Positions 5,810-7,152 of a stretch of DNA of 7,152 nucleotides are shown piece after piece. The notes beneath the pieces are model-generated. The model made no database searches and was not told the origin of the DNA. It was given only the letters and a program-made list of their open reading frames with translations. Position 1 is the first letter of the stretch. Each line of letters begins with the position of its first letter. Source of the stretch: an uncultured Selenomonadaceae bacterium. Its GTDB lineage: Bacteria > Bacillota > Negativicutes > Selenomonadales > Selenomonadaceae. Position numbers and translations under genes: made by a program. The stretch is taken from positions 1 through 7,152 of the forward strand of contig CAJOOE010000155.1 in assembly GCA_905236145.1 (NCBI GenBank), read 5' to 3'.

Positions 5810-6367
5810 ATGAAAAGCAAAGAAGATTACATCGAACGCGTACTGTACACCGAGGAGGAAATTGCAAAACGCACCAAAGAGCTCAGTACGCAAATCAGCG
5901 AAGATTACAAAGATATTGCCAAGCCGCTTTTGACGGTGGGCATTTTGAACGGGGCGGTTATGTTCTATACCGACGTCGTACGCCGCCTGACGGTTCCCGT
6001 GCAATTTGATTTTATGATTGCCTCCAGCTACGACGAGAACACGCACACAAGCGGCAAAGTAAACATTCTCAAAAATTTGGACAACGATCCCAAAGGTCGC
6101 GACATTCTCCTCATTGAAGACATCATTGACTCCGGCACGACGATGAAATATCTTGTAAATTATTTCATGGAGAAAAAAGCGAACAGCGTAAAGGTCTGCT
6201 CACTTCTCAATAAACCTTCACGCCGCAAAGTTGAAGTAAAAATTGATTATTGCGGTTTTGAAATTCCCGATGAATTTATCGTCGGCTACGGTCTGGATTT
6301 TGCCCAGCATTATCGCAACCTCCCGTATCTCGGCGTATTGAAACGCAGCGTTTACGCGGGTAAATAA
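5810..6367 (+). CDS. hpt: Hypoxanthine phosphoribosyltransferase
   Basis: A 185-residue purine salvage enzyme that joins hypoxanthine (and usually guanine) to PRPP to make IMP or GMP in the cytoplasm. The PRPP-binding motif is ILLIEDIIDSGTT (residues 99-111), with acidic Glu103 and Asp104. The family ending VGYGLDFAQHYRNLPYLGVL is intact, and the SSY flexible-loop motif is at 72-74. Near the N-terminus, GILNG (44-48) stands where the family usually has LKG or LRG, so the pyrophosphate-loop basic residue is Asn47 here. Length is normal. The ribosome binding site is weak (AAGG or AAAGGG about 9-10 bases upstream). All nine arginines use CGC, unlike neighbouring genes, and CTC/CTG leucine codons are more frequent. 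It lies between tilS and ftsH, as in Bacillus (hprT), supporting the assignment. Confidence 0.94.
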   Translation: MKSKEDYIERVLYTEEEIAKRTKELSTQISEDYKDIAKPLLTVGILNGAVMFYTDVVRRLTVPVQFDFMIASSYDENTHTSGKVNILKNLDNDPKGRDILLIEDIIDSGTTMKYLVNYFMEKKANSVKVCSLLNKPSRRKVEVKIDYCGFEIPDEFIVGYGLDFAQHYRNLPYLGVLKRSVYAGK

Positions 6368-6380
6368 TTTTTCGGAATCA

Positions 6381-6386
6381 AAGGAG
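6381..6386 (+). promoter_or_regulatory. Ribosome binding site of ftsH
   Basis: AAGGAG lies 11 bases before a TTG at 6398. This is the only start nearby with a good upstream site, and it gives the expected short N-terminus before the first membrane helix. Confidence 0.6.
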
Positions 6387-6397
6387 CGTTTTTCGTC

Positions 6398-7152
6398 TTG
6401 AACAATTTTTTGCGTAATGTCGGATTTTATTTGCTGGTGATTTTTGTTGCCATAACGGTTTACGATTATTCTTCAACGAAACCGCAAAAGACTGTTGAGG
6501 AGATAAATTATTCTCAATTCGTTCAAATGGTTGACGAAGAAAAAATTGAAAAGGTGACGCTTGTCAAAAATTCCGTAAGCGGAACGACGAAGGACGGAAA
6601 AGACTTTTCGACTTTGGTACCCGACGAACCGCTCGGCGACAGTTCCCTTGTATCGAAAATGGAGCAGCAGGGAATACAGATAACCGCAGAAAATCCGAAA
6701 GAGCCGCCCTGGTGGACGACGCTCCTTTCGTCTTTCCTTCCGATACTCTTGTTAATCGGTTTCTGGTTCTTTATGCTGAATCAAACTCAAGGCGGCGGCG
6801 GTCGCGTCATGTCTTTCGGAAAAAGTCGGGCAAGAGTCAGCAACGGCGACAGAGTGAAAGTTACGTTTAACGACGTTGCCGGAGCCGATGAGGCAAAGGA
6901 AGAGTTGGTCGAAGTCGTGGAATTTTTGAAACACCCGAAAAAATTTAACGACTTGGGTGCAAGGATACCGAAAGGCGTTTTGCTTTTCGGGCCTCCCGGA
7001 ACAGGAAAAACTTTACTCGCAAAGGCTGTTGCCGGTGAAGCGGGCGTTGCGTTTTTCTCGATAAGCGGCTCGGATTTTGTCGAAATGTTTGTCGGTGTCG
7101 GTGCGTCACGCGTTCGCGATCTCTTCGCTCAAGCGAAGAAAACCGCTCCCTG
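6398..7152 (+). CDS. ftsH: ATP-dependent membrane zinc protease FtsH, N-terminal part
   Basis: The first 251 codons of FtsH; the gene runs off the window end (full proteins are usually 600-700 residues). FtsH forms a membrane-anchored hexamer that unfolds and degrades damaged or regulatory membrane and soluble proteins. In order: a short N-terminal tail, membrane helix 1 (about residues 8-23), an extracytoplasmic FtsH_ext domain (about 25-104, with INYSQFVQMV), membrane helix 2 after a WW pair at 105-106 (about 107-127), a Gly-rich linker, then the start of the AAA+ domain: TFNDVAGADEAKEEL, Walker A GPPGTGKT at 198-205, and the pore loop MFVGVG with its Phe at 231. Walker B, the second region of homology and the HEXXH protease site lie beyond the window. 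The TTG start is set by AAGGAG 11 bases upstream. It is 30 bases after hpt, the usual neighbour. Confidence 0.95.
   Translation, partial: MNNFLRNVGFYLLVIFVAITVYDYSSTKPQKTVEEINYSQFVQMVDEEKIEKVTLVKNSVSGTTKDGKDFSTLVPDEPLGDSSLVSKMEQQGIQITAENPKEPPWWTTLLSSFLPILLLIGFWFFMLNQTQGGGGRVMSFGKSRARVSNGDRVKVTFNDVAGADEAKEELVEVVEFLKHPKKFNDLGARIPKGVLLFGPPGTGKTLLAKAVAGEAGVAFFSISGSDFVEMFVGVGASRVRDLFAQAKKTAP

Noticed and set aside
6350..6359. GCGTTTACGC inverted repeat at the end of hpt
   Set aside because: Loop too short for more than three pairs; it encodes the conserved C-terminal residues and is likely chance.
1..7152. A mobile, defence or CRISPR system
   Set aside because: No transposase, integrase, phage, toxin, nuclease or spaced repeat array was seen; nearly every base belongs to familiar core genes.

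Overview
All the genes seen in this window lie on the + strand and are tightly packed, with gaps of 12 to 152 bases. The gene set and order point to a low- to mid-GC Firmicute. The block divIC, S1-domain gene, tilS, hpt, ftsH matches the order known from Bacillus and relatives. An AMIN-domain cell-wall amidase with a signal peptide, together with lactate permease, would suit a diderm Firmicute such as the Negativicutes (Selenomonas-like). That placement is an inference from gene content and has not been tested by search.

Region by region: 1-270 is the C-terminal end of an L-lactate permease. 297-1964 holds two envelope genes, an exported AMIN/Amidase_3 N-acetylmuramoyl-L-alanine amidase and a GerMN-domain lipoprotein. 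1980-3335 encodes a 12-helix MFS transporter resembling NiaP/YceI. 3336-3487 is the longest gap; it carries A/T-tract repeats and a predicted 13-bp hairpin. 3488-3961 encodes a small protein made of two copies of a 56-residue zinc-ribbon-like unit, which I do not recognise as a named family. 3983-7152 is the conserved housekeeping block: DivIC/FtsB-like division protein, S1 RNA-binding protein (YabR-like), TilS, hypoxanthine phosphoribosyltransferase, and the first 251 codons of FtsH, cut off by the window end.

The genes cover division and wall remodelling (amidase, DivIC), tRNA-Ile lysidine modification (TilS), purine salvage (Hpt), membrane proteolysis (FtsH) and nutrient transport (LctP, MFS). 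Close spacing suggests one or a few operons. A hairpin followed by T5 just before tilS buries the tilS ribosome binding site and may be a terminator or attenuator inside the block. Non-ATG starts are common: GTG for the amidase, and TTG for the S1 gene, ftsH and probably the GerMN gene.

I found no rRNA, tRNA, CRISPR, insertion sequence or phage gene. The window is mostly ordinary core genome. The points most worth a second look are the duplicated zinc-ribbon protein and its structured upstream gap, the tilS hairpin, the short TilS with an altered HHxDDQ motif, and the uniform CGC arginine codons of hpt.
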